From: Allium sativum
Lineage: Eukaryota > Streptophyta > Magnoliopsida > Asparagales > Amaryllidaceae
Assembly: GCA_030737875.1 (NCBI GenBank)
Contig: CM060911.1
Coordinates: 90,788,599-90,852,598, forward strand
Reading direction: 5' to 3'
Length of the DNA: 64,000 nucleotides
The notes under the pieces were generated by a model. The model was given only the letters and a program-made list of their open reading frames with translations, did not search any database and had not been told where the DNA came from. The position numbers and the translations under genes are program-made. Every line of letters starts with the position of its first letter. The first letter of the stretch is position 1. Of the stretch, positions 49,062 to 62,800 are shown in pieces.

Positions 49062-49580
49062 TGAAAGAACCCGTAACTTCCCCGTGAAGGAAAGCACGAA
49101 TACTTTGAGAACAACACACAAAAGGACGCATACGGAAGAACATTTCATTGTTATTACAACAATTCCATCAGATACAAGAATATACAGAGTATAAATGAAT
49201 AAATTACATTCGATAAATATCAGAGATTACCATAAATTACATAGCAGCGGAAAATAATACAAAATCACAACTAGAAGTGATACACGGATACAGAGCTTTC
49301 CGAGCATCGTTCCAGCTGTAAATCAGGACCCTGTGAATATAAATCTGCAAAACCAAAACTACTAGCTGCCCGTGCGGAAAATAGGGGCACCCAGAGTTTA
49401 GGTTAAAACAATAAACTCCAGGTCAGTCATGTGACTGGTGTGAGAACTAAAACAGTTATAATTCTTTATTTTTAAAGTCAGGTAAATCAAGGGACCACGC
49501 CGTATAACACGGAACGGGTTTCCTCCCAAGAATACCAGTGCATAAAACAAACAGCGCAATGCTAAATAAAGAAAAATGAA

Positions 49581-49652
49581 GCTGTTATAAGACCCAGGTC
49601 CCATCACACAATGCAACGCAAGCCGGAGGATAGGGTTTTCCCTTATAACAGC
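49581..49652 (-). other. Conserved 11-bp hairpin near LTR 3' end, family C
   Basis: GCTGTTATAAG (49581-49591) and CTTATAACAGC (49642-49652) form a perfect stem around a 50-nt loop. It is repeated in the other LTR at 57359-57430. Confidence 0.6.
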
Positions 49653-52108
49653 CAAAGCATGCTTGATACATTTAAAACACATTATTTGATACTATTATAG
49701 GTGTATAGTGTCAAAACAATTTCAATCATAAATATCAATCATAGACGGCATGGGTACCATATATCATGTCGCCATACTAGTTCTACAATTAAAACCGCAA
49801 TACACGTATTGGAAATTGGATTTCCGTCATGAGTCGAGGCAAGGGGCAAGCTCCTCTCCGCGTTCGAGACACTCTAGCAAATGCCTCAGGACCCCACTAT
49901 GATCCTTGGAATCGGCTGGGCCGGTCCTCTCTTGCTTTTGAGGATTGGCAATTCCTGAACACACGTTTCCCGGTCCTTACAGACCTATACCCGAGGCGCC
50001 TCATATCCAACAACCACACAGGTGAAAAGTATATAAATGTCAGGGCTGGTAGGTCACTGACACCACCCTAGCTAGAAAGAAACGTCGTGCTCTCCCAGCG
50101 GTCCATCTCCCGTTTTTGACTCATACCGAGGTGTGAGGCTCGCGAATTCACGTTATACACAAAGCTACGCCACACAGGCCGTGCTTTGATCATCAACCAC
50201 AAGACTTTGCTTTTCAACAGAAGCCTTGATCAATTGCCACTTACGCATGCCACATTGGCAATTCACTCCATGCGACTGATGTCCATCGATATACAACCTC
50301 TGAGCTCGTACATCTCAGAGAAGGACGTTAAGCAAGAGAATAAATTCTCCGCCGCCAAACAGATGTATATTTAATAGAGATCAATCAACACAGAATAAAA
50401 TCCAATGTCAGACACACAATCCATTTACAAGTTCGTTCTGGGTCTGAACGAAACCGGAGGCACTTTCCACGCATATCCATCGATCTCCAAGTACGTCTGG
50501 ACGATCACCGACTGTTTCCCTCATCTTGGGTGTACAGCCCAATCAAGATCATCAGTAATCACCCAAACGATGTGAAGACTTCTGGTCTTCAACCACCGTC
50601 TTCATCTTCGACATCTCGTCGAATCGGTTATTCAGAATGGGTATAACCCGGCCTTTCTGGATAACCCACGTATATAATTAACAAATGTTACACAAACACA
50701 ACGAACGCCTCATTCCAATTCAGAATATTCTTTTATTCACAAAAACACATTCTTAGGGAAATGTTCCCATTAATTTTTTTCCAAGATAAATTCTTCTAAA
50801 TTTATCCTATAATCTTCCTTTGGATATCATTTCAAACTAGTCGGGATTAACGAACCACACCGAAGTAATTATTTATTTTATTTCCCAATCCCAACCTATA
50901 TATCCCATGGAGAAAACTGGTAATACTCCACATCTAACACCACGGTGTTATCGGTAAAATTAATTACCATTTCACGTTCAAATCTAATTAAAGATTTAAC
51001 TATCGCATTGGAGCAAAACTGGTGGTACTCCATTCTGGATCACCTTTCAGATTTGATAATTTAAATTATCAATCCACATTTTTAATCTAATTAAAGATTC
51101 ATTAAAACTCCACTTAGTTTTAATCTTCACAAAAATCAATATTCTGTCTTTAACTGGGTTAAAGAACCAATGTCTTCTAAAACACGATTCACGACAAACC
51201 CAAATCACATTTGATATTAAATACAAGGCTTTGAATAGAAAATGTATCGGCTTATATTCAATATCAAATTCTGAAACCAACATATATCGTATTGGAAATA
51301 ACGATATAAAATATATCTTTCAAATTCCCATAACAATATCTGTATAGTCACGAAATCCAACATCGAAATATCCCGAAGATAATTTCGATTCAACTCCAGT
51401 CCAATCCACGTATTGGAAATATCGATTATTTTCAAAATCACTTTCAAATTCAATTTATTTATTTCAAAAATAAATTGATTCTAATTCTAGTTCAAAACTA
51501 GTTCATTTCGATAGAAATCTATTTTTACCTATTCAAATGTGGAATTTTCCAACCCAATTCTTTCCAATTCACATATTATAATTTTTCACAAATTATAGAT
51601 ATTTTTGTTAATTTTATCAAGACCCGTACAGTCGATTTCCATCAACGGCCATCGAACTGCACTTACAGCGACCTTTTTCGAATTTGATTTGGACATAATT
51701 CCAAATCCAACCGTTAGATTTCAAATTTTTAATATTCATTGGAAAGGTCTTTTCGATACGAACCCAACGGTTCCGGGTTTAGGAGAATCCGACGGTCGGA
51801 TCTCCCGCAATGTCCGTTTGAAATAAATGGTCGAAATTCACGAACTGCCGCGGCGCGGCGCGTCCTATTCAGGCCATTATATATATATATATAATATATA
51901 TAATATATATTTTGTCGATTTCCATTTAAAACAAATTTTATAACTCGTTTTAAATTCGTTTCTGAAACAATTCAACTTCTATATTCAATTCAAATCAAAA
52001 TTGAATTCTTCTTTATAAATCCGTTTTAAAATTCATTTCTATTCAATTCAAATTTTAATTCAATTTGAATTCATTTCAATTCACTTTCAATTCAACTTGA
52101 ATTCGTGT

Positions 52109-52216
52109 TCAATTCAATTCATTTCGAAATCGTTTTCAATTCAATTCATTTCGAAATCGTTTTCAATTCAATTCATTTCGAAATCGTTTTCAATTCAATT
52201 CATTTCGAAATCGTTT
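52109..52216 (-). repeat. 27-bp tandem repeat, four copies, C LTR
   Basis: The units read TTCAATTCAATTCATTTCG followed by AAATCG on the plus strand, with period 27. The same four copies occur at about 59882-59989 in the other LTR. The weak frames ('SIQFISKSF' repeats) over this stretch come from the repeat. Confidence 0.85.
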
Positions 52217-53639
52217 TCGATTCAATTCATTTATATTCTATTCGAATTCAAATTCACTTTCTATTCAATTCGAATCGAATTCATTTTCTATTCGATTCGA
52301 ATTCATTTCAAATTGATTCAATAAAATTTCCATTTGAATTTTAATCTAATTCAATTTGAATTTCCTTTCAAAATATTAAATTTTGAAATCACTTTTCAGA
52401 TATTCATAAAAAAACGAATAAAATCGATATAAACCTCGTTCGCGTCAAAATAACGCATTTCTAATCAACACGGCTTTATATTTTCAATACTTCTTTATTC
52501 TATCCAGCTAATGAATATTTATCCCATTCAACACATGAATCTATATTTCTTCCAACACACGACTAATCTCAACACATGAGTACTGTCAACACATCACTAT
52601 TTTTGTTAAGTAAAATATTTTATAAAACTAAGGTATCTATCGTTTGATTTTAATTAGACTCCACCGTAAAGTAGATTCTAATCATAAATATGATAAAGAT
52701 GTAAATTTTTATTATATAAAATGTTTCACTCAACACATGAACATCGTCAACACATGACTATTTTTATATTCAACATATGGATTTTCTTTTCTAATATTCA
52801 TTATTTTCCCGATTGGAATGAGGCCCAATCAATCACCATATAAGGTTAATTATATGGATTCCATACAACACATGTATATAATAGCATTGAAAAATAATCA
52901 ACCACCAACCAAAGTGCACTACACTGTATAAGCATCAAATATAGATATCCGACGCTTATAACAGCCTGTCAATCGACCGATCGACATATTTAATCAATCA
53001 GGATGAGTGAACTTCAAATTTCATCCCAACACCCGTGTGGGGTTTCAAACAATCAAACACAGATTTTATTTGTGCAGTTAGGCGACGTGTAAAATTTATC
53101 GACCCAATCGATATCAGTCAAATCAGTGTATATAAACAAATCGGCCGATTTGTTTATAAATATTTTATTTATTCACTTTCACGTTAAAAGTATATTTTTA
53201 ACGACAAAATATTCTATTTTAACACTTGAATTTCTATTCAGTTCATTTATTCAATAAATGATTATTTCGATTTTTCTAACATATTTTAGAAAATTTCGGC
53301 GGCATAACGGCACGATACTAGAAACGGGACGAGGCCTAGCCTTATCCCCGGTCTAGTGAAGGCCCACGCCATTCACACATCAATCAAATCCATTTCAATT
53401 CACCAAACAATTCAATTTCAATTCAATTAATCTAACCAACCACACAACCAACAATTTTCAAACAAGCCATCCATGGTCTGTGGATGACGGGTGTCGGGTG
53501 CTACTAAACACCGTCTACATCCTAGTATATATATATATAACTAGAAAAAGAATTTTGAGTGAGAAGTTCTCACCGAAAGCTATCCAAACACCTTGACTCT
53601 TCTTTGATAGAAATCCTCTTCATTTTCGTCTGTTTATCA

Positions 53640-54240
53640 TCTTCGTTGCCCGTAGTCACTACATATATAAAAATCACACATTTTTATATTTTGATGTCTT
53701 TAAAATAAAAATCACATTTTTATTTGTTCACTTTCAATTTAAAAATCATATTTTTATAATCACTTCATATATTTAAAAATCGAATTTTTACTATGCTATT
53801 CAATATATAAAAATCATATTTTTACTTCGAAGTTCAATATATAAAAATCACATTTTTACTATGACGCTATATGGATAAAAATGCTATTTTTACACCGCTA
53901 CTATATAGATAAAAATTCTATTTTTACATCGTTATTCTATATATAAAGATCTCGCCTTTTCAACTATAAAGATTTCATCTTTATAAAAATCAGCATTTTA
54001 TTTCGACGTATAGAAAATAAAAATCAGATTTTTATTTTGCTACATACACAAAGATGATATTTTTATATTCTCTATCCCATAAAGATTATATTTTTAATAC
54101 TTTAAAAATATAAAAATCATATTTTTAATATTTCCATATATTAAAGATTATATTTTTAATACTTTAAAAATATAAAAATCATATTTTTATCACTTTAAAA
54201 ATATAAAGATCATACCTTTTACCAAATAAAAATCCTATCT
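53640..54240 (-). repeat. Array of AAAAAT-NNN-ATTTTT micro-hairpins, C LTR
   Basis: More than a dozen short inverted repeats are spaced 20-50 bp apart. Most have the arms AAAAAT/ATTTTT and 3-nt loops (CAT, CAC, CGA, GCT, TCT, CAG). One has the jointly changed arms AAAGAT/ATCTTT around TTC. The array is repeated at about 61420-62000 in the other LTR. Smaller sets lie at the corresponding places of A and D. Confidence 0.65.
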
Positions 54241-54542
54241 TTTCACCTTTTAAAGTTCTAATCTTTTTCCATTTAAAATTCAAACCTTTTCTATTTTAAA
54301 TTCTTTTTTTTTTCAAATCAGTTTTAAATTACTTTTAAAATCAGTTTTCTTTATTTTAAAATCAGTTTTTAAATCCTAAATATAAAATCAGTTTTAAATT
54401 CTCTTTAAAATCAGTTTTTAAATTACTTTAAAATCAGTTTTCTTTATTTTAAAATCAGTTTTTAAATCCTAAATATAAAATCAGTTTTAAATTCTCTTAT
54501 TATATAAAATAAAAAATAAAATAAATAAATAAAAAAACTTAC
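53659..54542 (-). other. Putative intron in C LTR leader
   Basis: On the minus strand a CCT|GTAAGT donor at 54542 follows the GC-rich island, and an acceptor-like ATATATGTAG ends at 53659 before TGACTACGGGCAACGAAG. The second LTR has the same sites (62314 to 61432). This corresponds to the putative introns of A and D. Confidence 0.35.
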
Positions 54543-54840
54543 AGGGGGGGGGGGTTGGGGCGTTCGTTGTGGGCTTCAAGAGGAGGGAGAGGCGGCGCAG
54601 AAGAAGAGGGAGGGGGGGTTGATCGGAGGCCGGCGGTGCGGTGGCTTCCTGCGAGGTGGCGGCGGGTTTTAAGGGGAGGGGGTGTTGAGGAAGAGGGGGT
54701 CGCGGAGGAAGGGGAAGAGGAGGATCGAGGGGGAGCTGGAGGAAGGGAAGAAGGGAGGAAGAGGAGGAAGCGGCTCTGGGGGGGGCGCGCGAGGTGGCGG
54801 CTCTCTCCCCCCCCCCCCCCCGTCGCCTTCGTTTTTTTTT
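54541..54840 (-). other. GC-rich island in C LTR
   Basis: G-rich on the plus strand and C-rich in element sense, with GAGGA and GGC runs and homopolymers of 7-13 bases. The two LTRs differ mainly in homopolymer lengths here (second copy 62315-62600). It has the same place as the islands of A and D. Confidence 0.6.
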
Positions 54841-55799
54841 TTTTTTATTTTGATTCTGATCGAAACTAACGGGGGGGGTTATATGGAAAAAAAGGTTTTA
54901 TATTTTTAATTATTTAATTATTTAATTTTCAAAAAGGTACTTTTATATACGACCTCGAAACGAGGTCCACCGCCTGTCGTTCATAGCGTTTTACCCCCAT
55001 TCCGAACACAATGGGATATGTATCGCATGCTGATTTGATTGTTTCGATCAGTTTCCTTTGAATTTACATTTAAATCGCTATATTGAATTTGAAACGTACA
55101 TTTCAAATTACTGGGGTCACATACTAACTCTATAAATTGCAGAAAAATATTTTCTAGCTTCGTATTGACGATACGGTCCTAACAAAACTAGTTTCGTCGA
55201 ATTCCGAGACCGTTAGAAAAATGGCCAATTTCCAGTCAATTAAAATCAACTGAAATGGTCAAAACACGTTTTCCTTTGCCACGCTCACATATTGATTCGA
55301 AAAATTATGAAATTTGGAATCTAGCAATAACTTAACACCACGGACCCAACAAAAGTGGTTTCGTCGAAATCCGAGGTCATTTGCAAAATGTCCATTTTTA
55401 AGGGCCTGAATTCCATAGCGACTATTCAGAATTTTCAACTGGACATATCTTTTGATTCCCGCTACGAAATTTCGATTGGTCGAATTCAATAGAAAGATAT
55501 TATCAATTAGATCCTAATGTTTTTGGTTTCACTAAAATCCGGATTGTTTTGCACCCGGTACATTCAATTGAAGTTTGAAATCGAATTATCGAACTACCGT
55601 GCCATTTTCAATTCTATTTATAATTATATATAATTATTATATATTCTAACGACGACGTATATAAAATATACGTCGAATTATATTCAAAATAAATTTTCTC
55701 GTCGATATTATTTAAAATATTTCATTTTAAATATTCAAATTCAGCTAAAATTGCCAAAATAAAAATTTCAAACTGGCTCGCATTTTGCGGGTTATTACA

Positions 55800-55812
55800 A
55801 TCTCCCCCACTT
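55800..55812 (-). other. Polypurine tract, family C
   Basis: In minus sense it reads AAGTGGGGGAGAT, identical to family A, directly before the 3' LTR start. Confidence 0.85.
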
Positions 55813-56473
55813 AAAACTTTTCGTCCCCGAAAAGGAACAAAGTCGAAAGTGGTTTGATCATTCAACTCTACGATCGATCAGGCTTTCGATCTCCAACTTT
55901 TCAGTTTCTGAGAATTTTCAAATTCTTCAAAAATTTGGCTAACACCCTAAATTTTCGAAAAATTTCGCCATAACCTCCCCTGCACCGGGAGCATCGGGGA
56001 ATTTCAAATAGCTTCCCCGGTCCTTCAGATCTCAAAAAGAAAAAGAAAAAGCCAAGCGGCTAGCCAATAGGCTCACAAAATCATCATCACCCAAACAAAA
56101 CAGGAAATTATGTAGTAAACATGTACCTATTTGTCGGGCAAACAAATTTTATTCTCTGGCTCTAGCCTCCTTGCTATGACCTGTTCAATGTAAGTATATG
56201 TATGCATGCATATGCTACCAATTATCAATACAATTCAATATTCGGTTATATTAGGCTAAATGGTTCAAAATTATCAAACATATAAACAAACAACACAAAC
56301 ATCAATCAATTAGTGGATTAGAATTTCAAATTCATAATTTTTTGATACATATACAGAAAATCACATTTTTAATGCCAATTCACGACCATAAACCTATCTA
56401 TATTAGTTTTGGTTCTCACACCAGTCTAATGGAAATATATAGAAATCACACCTTCGAAACACGAACATAAATT

Positions 56474-56498
56474 CTGATGATGATATATCAATCATCAG
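56474..56498 (-). other. Candidate dimerisation hairpin, family C
   Basis: In minus sense the arms CTGATGAT and ATCATCAG flank one unpaired T and the palindrome GATATATC (56482-56489). Confidence 0.6.
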
Positions 56499-56699
56499 AA
56501 CCATCTCCGGGTGTCTAGAATGTGATTCTATATCTACCCAGTATATTAAAACTTCGAATATACGTTCATGACGCGTATACGCGAAATCTATATATACTCG
56601 ATTGTCCATATTCAAAATAAATAAATAATCAAATACGTTTTAAAATGGCTTAAATTTTCAAAACAAAATTGTTTTCATTTGAAAAATATACTCTTCACA

Positions 56700-56765
56700 C
56701 TCGTTCTAGGATACTACTGATCCTATCTCTAACGAGCCATTCTAATTGGATATTTCTAATCCAAT
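56700..56765 (-). other. Twin hairpins after PBS, family C
   Basis: The arms are as in family A: ATTGGAT/ATCCAAT with loop TAGAAAT, and TAGGAT/ATCCTA with loop CAGTAGT, the latter with lower arms CTCGTT/AACGAG. Confidence 0.55.
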
Positions 56766-56825
56766 ATCTGATGAATTCTTTCGTATGGTTCTAATGTGTC
56801 TTGTTCTCGAGCTCTGTAAACCAAA

Positions 56826-56837
56826 GCTCCGATACCA
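56826..56837 (-). other. Variant primer-binding site, family C
   Basis: In minus sense it reads TGGTATCGGAGC, one mismatch from the tRNA-Met complement, 2 nt after the 5' LTR end. Confidence 0.85.
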
Positions 56838-56839
56838 AC

Positions 56840-59800
56840 TGAAAGAACCCGTAACTTACCCGTGAAGGAAAGCACGAATACTTTGAGAACAACACACAAA
56901 AGGACGCATACGGAAGAACATTTCATTGTTATTACAACAATTCCATCAGATACAAGAATATACAGAGTATAAATGAATAAATTACATTCGATAAATATCA
57001 GAGATTACCATAAATTACATAGCAGCGGAAAATAATACAAAATCACAACTAGAAGTGATACACGGATACAGAGCTTTCCGAGCATCGTTCCAGCTGTAAA
57101 TCAGGACCCTGTGAATATAAATCTGCAAAACCAAAACTACTAGCTGCCCGTGCGGAAAATAGGGGCACCCAGAGTTTAGGTTAAAACAATAAACTCCAGG
57201 TCAGTCATGTGACTGGTGTGAGAACTAAAACAGTTATAATTCTTTATTTTTAAAGTCAGGTAAATCAAGGGACCACGCCGTATAACACGGAACGGGTTTC
57301 CTCCCAAGAATACCAGTGCATAAAACAAACAGCGCAATGCTAAATAAAGAAAAATGAAGCTGTTATAAGACCCAGGTCCCATCACACAATGCAACGCAAG
57401 CCGGAGGATAGGGTTTTCCCTTATAACAGCCAAAGCATGCTTGATACGTTTAAAACACATTATTTGATACTATTATAGGTGTATAGTGTCAAAACAATTT
57501 CAATCATAAATATCAATCATAGACGGCATGGGTACCATATATCATGTCGCCATACTAGTTCTACAATTAAAACCGCAATACACGTATTGGAAATTGGATT
57601 TCCGTCATGAGTCGAGGCAAGGGGCAAGCTCCTCTCCGCGTTCGAGACACTCTAGCAAATGCCTCAGGACCCCACTATGATCCTTGGAATCGGCTGGGCC
57701 GGTCCTCTCTTGCTTTTGAGGATTGGCAATTCCTGAACACACGTTTCCCGGTCCTTACAGACCTATATCCGAGGCACCTCGTATCCAACAACCACACAGG
57801 TGAAAAGTATATAAATGTCAGGGCTGGTAGGTCACTGACACCACCCTAGCTAGAAAGAAACGTCGTGCTCTCCCAGCGGTCCATCTCCTGTTTTTGACTC
57901 ATACCGAGGTGTGAGGCTCGCGAATTCACGTTATACACAAAGCTACGCCACACAGGCCGTGCTTTGATCATCAACCACAAGACTTTGCTTTTCAACAGAA
58001 GCCTTGATCAATTGCCACTTACGCATGCCACATTGGCAATTCACTCCATGCGACTGATGTCCATCGATATACAACCTCTGAGCTCGTACGTCTCAGAGAA
58101 GGGCGTTAAGCAAGAGAATAAATTCTCCGCCGCCAAACAGATGTATATTTAATAGAGATCAATCAACACAGAATAAAATCCAATGTCTGACACACAATCC
58201 ATTTACAAGTTCGTTCTGGGTCTGAACGAAACCGGAGGCACTTTCCTCGCATATCCATCGATCTCCAAGTACGTCTGGACGATCACCGACTGTTTCCCTC
58301 ATCTTGGGTATACAGCCCAATCAAGATCATCAGTAATCACCCAAACGATGTGAAGACTTCCGGTCTTCAACCACCGTCTTCATCTTCGACATCTCGTCGA
58401 ATCGGTTATTCAGAATGGGTATAACCCGGCCTTTCTGGATAACCCACGTATATAATTAACAAATGTTACAGAAACACAACGAACGCCTCATTCCAATTCA
58501 GAATATTCTTTTATTCACAAAAACACATTCTTAGGGAAATGTTCCCATTAATTTTTTCCAAGATAAATTCTTCTAAATTTATCCTATAATCTTCCTTTGG
58601 ATATCATTTCAAACTAGTCGGGATTAACGAACCACACCGAAGTAATTATTTATTTTATTTCCCAATCCCAACCTATATATCCCATGGAGAAAACTGGTAA
58701 TACTCCACATCTAACACCACGGTGTTATCGGTAAAATTAATTACCATTTCACGTTCAAATCTAATTAAAGATTTAACTATCGCATTGGAGCAAAACTGGT
58801 GGTACTCCATTCTCGATCACCTTTCAGATTTGATAATTTAAATTATCAATCCACATTTTTAATCTAATTAAAGATTCATTAAAACTCCACTTAGTTTTAA
58901 TCTTCACAAAAATCAATATTCTGTCTTTAACTGGGTTAAAGAACCAATGTCTTCTAAAACACGATTCACGACAAACCCAAATCACATTTGATATTAAATA
59001 CAAGGCTTTGAATAGAAAATGTATCGGCTTATATTCAATATCAAATTCTGAAACCAACATATATCGTATTGGAAATAACGATATAAAATATATCTTTCAA
59101 ATTCCCATAACAATATCTGTATAGTCACGAAATCCAACATCGAAATATCCCGAAGATAATTTCGATTCAACTCCAGTCCAATCCACGTATTGGAAATATC
59201 GATTATTTTCAAAATCACTTTCAAATTCAATTTATTTATTTCAAAAATAAATTGATTCTAATTCTAGTTGAAAACTAGTTCATTTCGATAGAAATCTATT
59301 TTTACCTATTCAAATGTGGAATTTTCCAACCCAATTCTTTCCAATTCACATATTATAATTTTTCACAAATTATAGATATTTTTGTTAATTTTATCAAGGC
59401 CCGTACAGTCGATTTCCATCAACGGCCATCGAACTGCACTTACAGCGACCTTTTTCGAATTTGATTTGGACATAATTCCAAATCCAACCGTTAGATTTCA
59501 AATTTTTAATATTCATTGGAAAGCTCTTTTCGATACGAACCCAACGGTTCCGGGTTTAGGAGAATCCGACGGTCGGATCTCCCGCAATGTCCGTTTGAAA
59601 TAAATGGTCGAAATTCACGAACTGCCGCGGCGCGGCGCGTCCTATTCAGGCCATTATATATATATAATATATATAATATATATTTCGTCGATTTCCATTT
59701 AAAACGAATTTTATAACTCGTTTTAAATTCGTTTCTGAAACAATTCAACTTCTATATTCAATTCAAATCAAAATTGAATTCTTCTTTATAAATCCGTTTT

Positions 59801-62800
59801 AAAATTCATTTCTATTCAATTCAAATTTTAATTCAATTTGAATTCATTTCAATTCACTTTCAATTCAACTTGAATTCGTGTTCAATTCAATTCATTTCGA
59901 AATCGTTTTCAATTCAATTCATTTCGAAATCGTTTTCAATTCAATTCATTTCGAAATCGTTTTCAATTCAATTCATTTCGAAATCGTTTTCGATTCAATT
60001 CATTTATATTCTATTCGAATTCAAATTCACTTTCTATTCAATTCGAATCGAATTCATTTTCTATTCGATTCGAATTCATTTCAAATTGATTCAATAAAAT
60101 TTCCATTTGAATTTTAATCTAATTCAATTTGAATTTCCTTTCAAAATATTAAATTTTGAAATCACTTTTCAGATATTCATAAAAAAACGAATAAAATCGA
60201 TATAAACCTCGTTCGCGTCAAAATAACGCATTTCTAATCAACACGGCTTTATATTTTCAATACTTCTTTATTCTATCCAGCTAATGAATATTTATCCCAT
60301 TCAACACATGAATCTATATTTCTTCCAACACACGACTAATCTCAACACATGAGTACTGTCAACACATCACTATTTTTGTTAAGTAAAATATTTTATAAAA
60401 CTAAGGTATCTATCGTTTGATTTTAATTAGACTCCACCGTAAAGTAGATTCTAATCATAAATATGATAAAGATGTAAATTTTTATTATATAAAATGTTTC
60501 ACTCAACACATGAACATCGTCAACACATGACTATTTTTATATTCAACATATGGATTTTCTTTTCTAATATTCATTATTTTCCCGATTGGAATGAGGCCCA
60601 ATCAATCACCATATAAGGTTAATTATATGGATTCCATACAACACATGTATATAATAGCATTGAAAAATAATCAACCATCAACCAAAGTGCACTACACTGT
60701 ATAAGCATCAAATATAGATATCCGACGCTTATAACAGCCTGTCAATCGACCGATCGACATATTTAATCAATCAGGATGAGTGAACTTCAAATTTCATCCC
60801 AACACCCGTGTGGGGTTTCAAACAATCAAACACAGATTTTATTTGTGCAGTTGGGCGACGTGTAAAATTTATCGACCCAATCGATATCAGTCAAATCAGT
60901 GTATATAAACAAATCGGCCGATTTGTTTATAAATATTTTATTTATTCACTTTCACGTTAAAACTATATTTTTAACGACAAAATATTCTATTTTAACACTT
61001 GAATTTCTATTCAGTTCATTTATTCAATAAATGATTATTTCGATTTTTCTAACATATTTTAGAAAATTTCGGCGGCATAACGGCACGATACTAGAAACGG
61101 GACGAGGCCTAGCCTTATCCCCGGTCTAGTGAAGGCCCACGCCATTCACACATCAATCAAATCCATTTCAATTCACCAAACAATTCAATTTCAATTCAAT
61201 TAATCTAACCAACTACACAACCAACAATTTTCAAACAAGCCATCCATGGTCTGTGGATGACGGGTGTCGGGTGCTACTAAACACCGTCTACATCCTAGTG
61301 TATATATATATAACTAGAAAAAGAATTTTGAGTGAGAAGTTCTCACCGAAAGCTATCCAAACACCTTGACTCTTCTTTGATAGAAATCTTCTTCATTCTC
61401 GTCTGTTTATCATCTTCGTTGCCCGTAGTCACTACATATATAAAAATCACACATTTTTATATTTTGATGTCTTTAAAATAAAAATCACATTTTTATTTGT
61501 TCACTTTCAATTTAAAAATCATATTTTTATAATCACTTCATATATTTAAAAATCGAATTTTTACTATGCTATTCAATATATAAAAATCATATTTTTACTT
61601 CGAAGTTCAATATATAAAAATCACATTTTTACTTTGAAGCTATATGGATAAAAATGCTATTTTTACACCGCTACTATATAGATAAAAATTCTATTTTTAC
61701 ATCGTTATTCTATATATAAAGATCTCGCCTTTTCAACTATAAAGATTTCATCTTTATAAAAATCAGCATTTTATTTCGACGTATAGAAAATAAAAATCAG
61801 ATTTTTATTTTGCTACATACACAAAGATGATATTTTTATATTCTCTATCCCATAAAGATTATATTTTTAATACTTTAAAAATATAAAAATCATATTTTTA
61901 ATATTTCTATATAGTAAAGATTATATTTTTAATACTTTAAAAATATAAAAATCATATTTTTATCACTTTAAAAATATAAAGATCATACCTTTTACCAAAT
62001 AAAAATCCTATCTTTTCACCTTTTAAAGTTCTAATCTTTTTCCATTTAAAATTCAAACCTTTTCTATTTTAAATTCTTTTTTTTTTCAAATCAGTTTTAA
62101 ATTACTTTTAAAATCAGTTTTCTTTATTTTAAAATCAGTTTTTAAATCCTAAATATAAAATCAGTTTTAAATTCTCTTTAAAATCAGTTTTTAAATTACT
62201 TTAAAATCAGTTTTCTTTATTTTAAAATCAGTTTTTAAATCCTAAATATAAAATCAGTTTTAAATTCTCTTATTATATAAAATAAAAAATAAATAAATAA
62301 ATAAATAAACTTACAGGGGGGGTTTGGGGCGTTCGCTGTGGGCTTCAAGAGGAGGGAGAGGCGGCGCAGAAGAAGAGGGAGGGGGGTTGATCGGAGGCCG
62401 GCGGTGCGGTGGCTTCCTACGAGGTGGCGGCGGGTTTTAAGGGGAGGGGGTGTTGAGGAAGAGGGGGTCGCGGAGGAAGGGGAAGAGGAGGATCGAGGGG
62501 GAGCTGGAGGAAGCGAAGAAGGGAGGAAGAGGAGGAAGCGGCTCTGGGGGGGGCGCGCGAGGCGGCGGCGGCGGCTCTCTCCCCCCCGTCGCCTTCGTTT
62601 TTTTTTTGTTTTTTTTTTATTTTGATTCTGATTGAAACTAACGGGGGGGGTTATATGAAAAAAAAAGGTTTTTTATTTTTAATTATTTAATTATTTAATT
62701 TTCAAAAAGGTACTTTTACATACGACCTCGAAACGAGGTCCACCGCCTGTCGTCCATAGCGTTTTACCCTCATTCCGAACACAATGGGATATGTATCGCA

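Larger units (their letters stand above)
49062..55799 (-). mobile_element. 3' LTR of family C
   Basis: In the minus sense it runs from TGTAATAACCCGC at 55799 to CTTTCA at 49062. It contains the GC-rich island (54541-54840), an AT-rich putative intron with a micro-hairpin array, four 27-bp tandem units and the conserved end domain. An 80-codon frame on the plus strand (49829-50071) is intact in both LTRs, but its equivalent in A is not open. Confidence 0.93.
55813..56825 (-). mobile_element. Internal domain of family C, non-coding
   Basis: Same order as the A internal domain: twin hairpins after the primer-binding site, candidate dimerisation hairpin, CCCGACAAATAGG and GGCTAGCCGCTTGGC blocks, then GTTATGGCGAAATT. 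A 70-codon frame (56403-56615) shares its start, MDNRVY.DFAYTRHERI, with the 60-codon frame of A and then diverges in frame and length. It may be a remnant of the start of gag, but no domain is recognisable. Confidence 0.82.

Noticed and set aside
49829..50071. 80-codon plus-strand frame in C LTRs (also 57607-57849)
   Set aside because: It is antisense to the element. The equivalent A and D sequence is collinear but not open in this frame.
52097..52344. 75-79-codon repetitive frames in C LTR (also 59870-60117)
   Set aside because: They are produced by a 27-bp tandem repeat, whose length is a multiple of three and which lacks stops in two frames.
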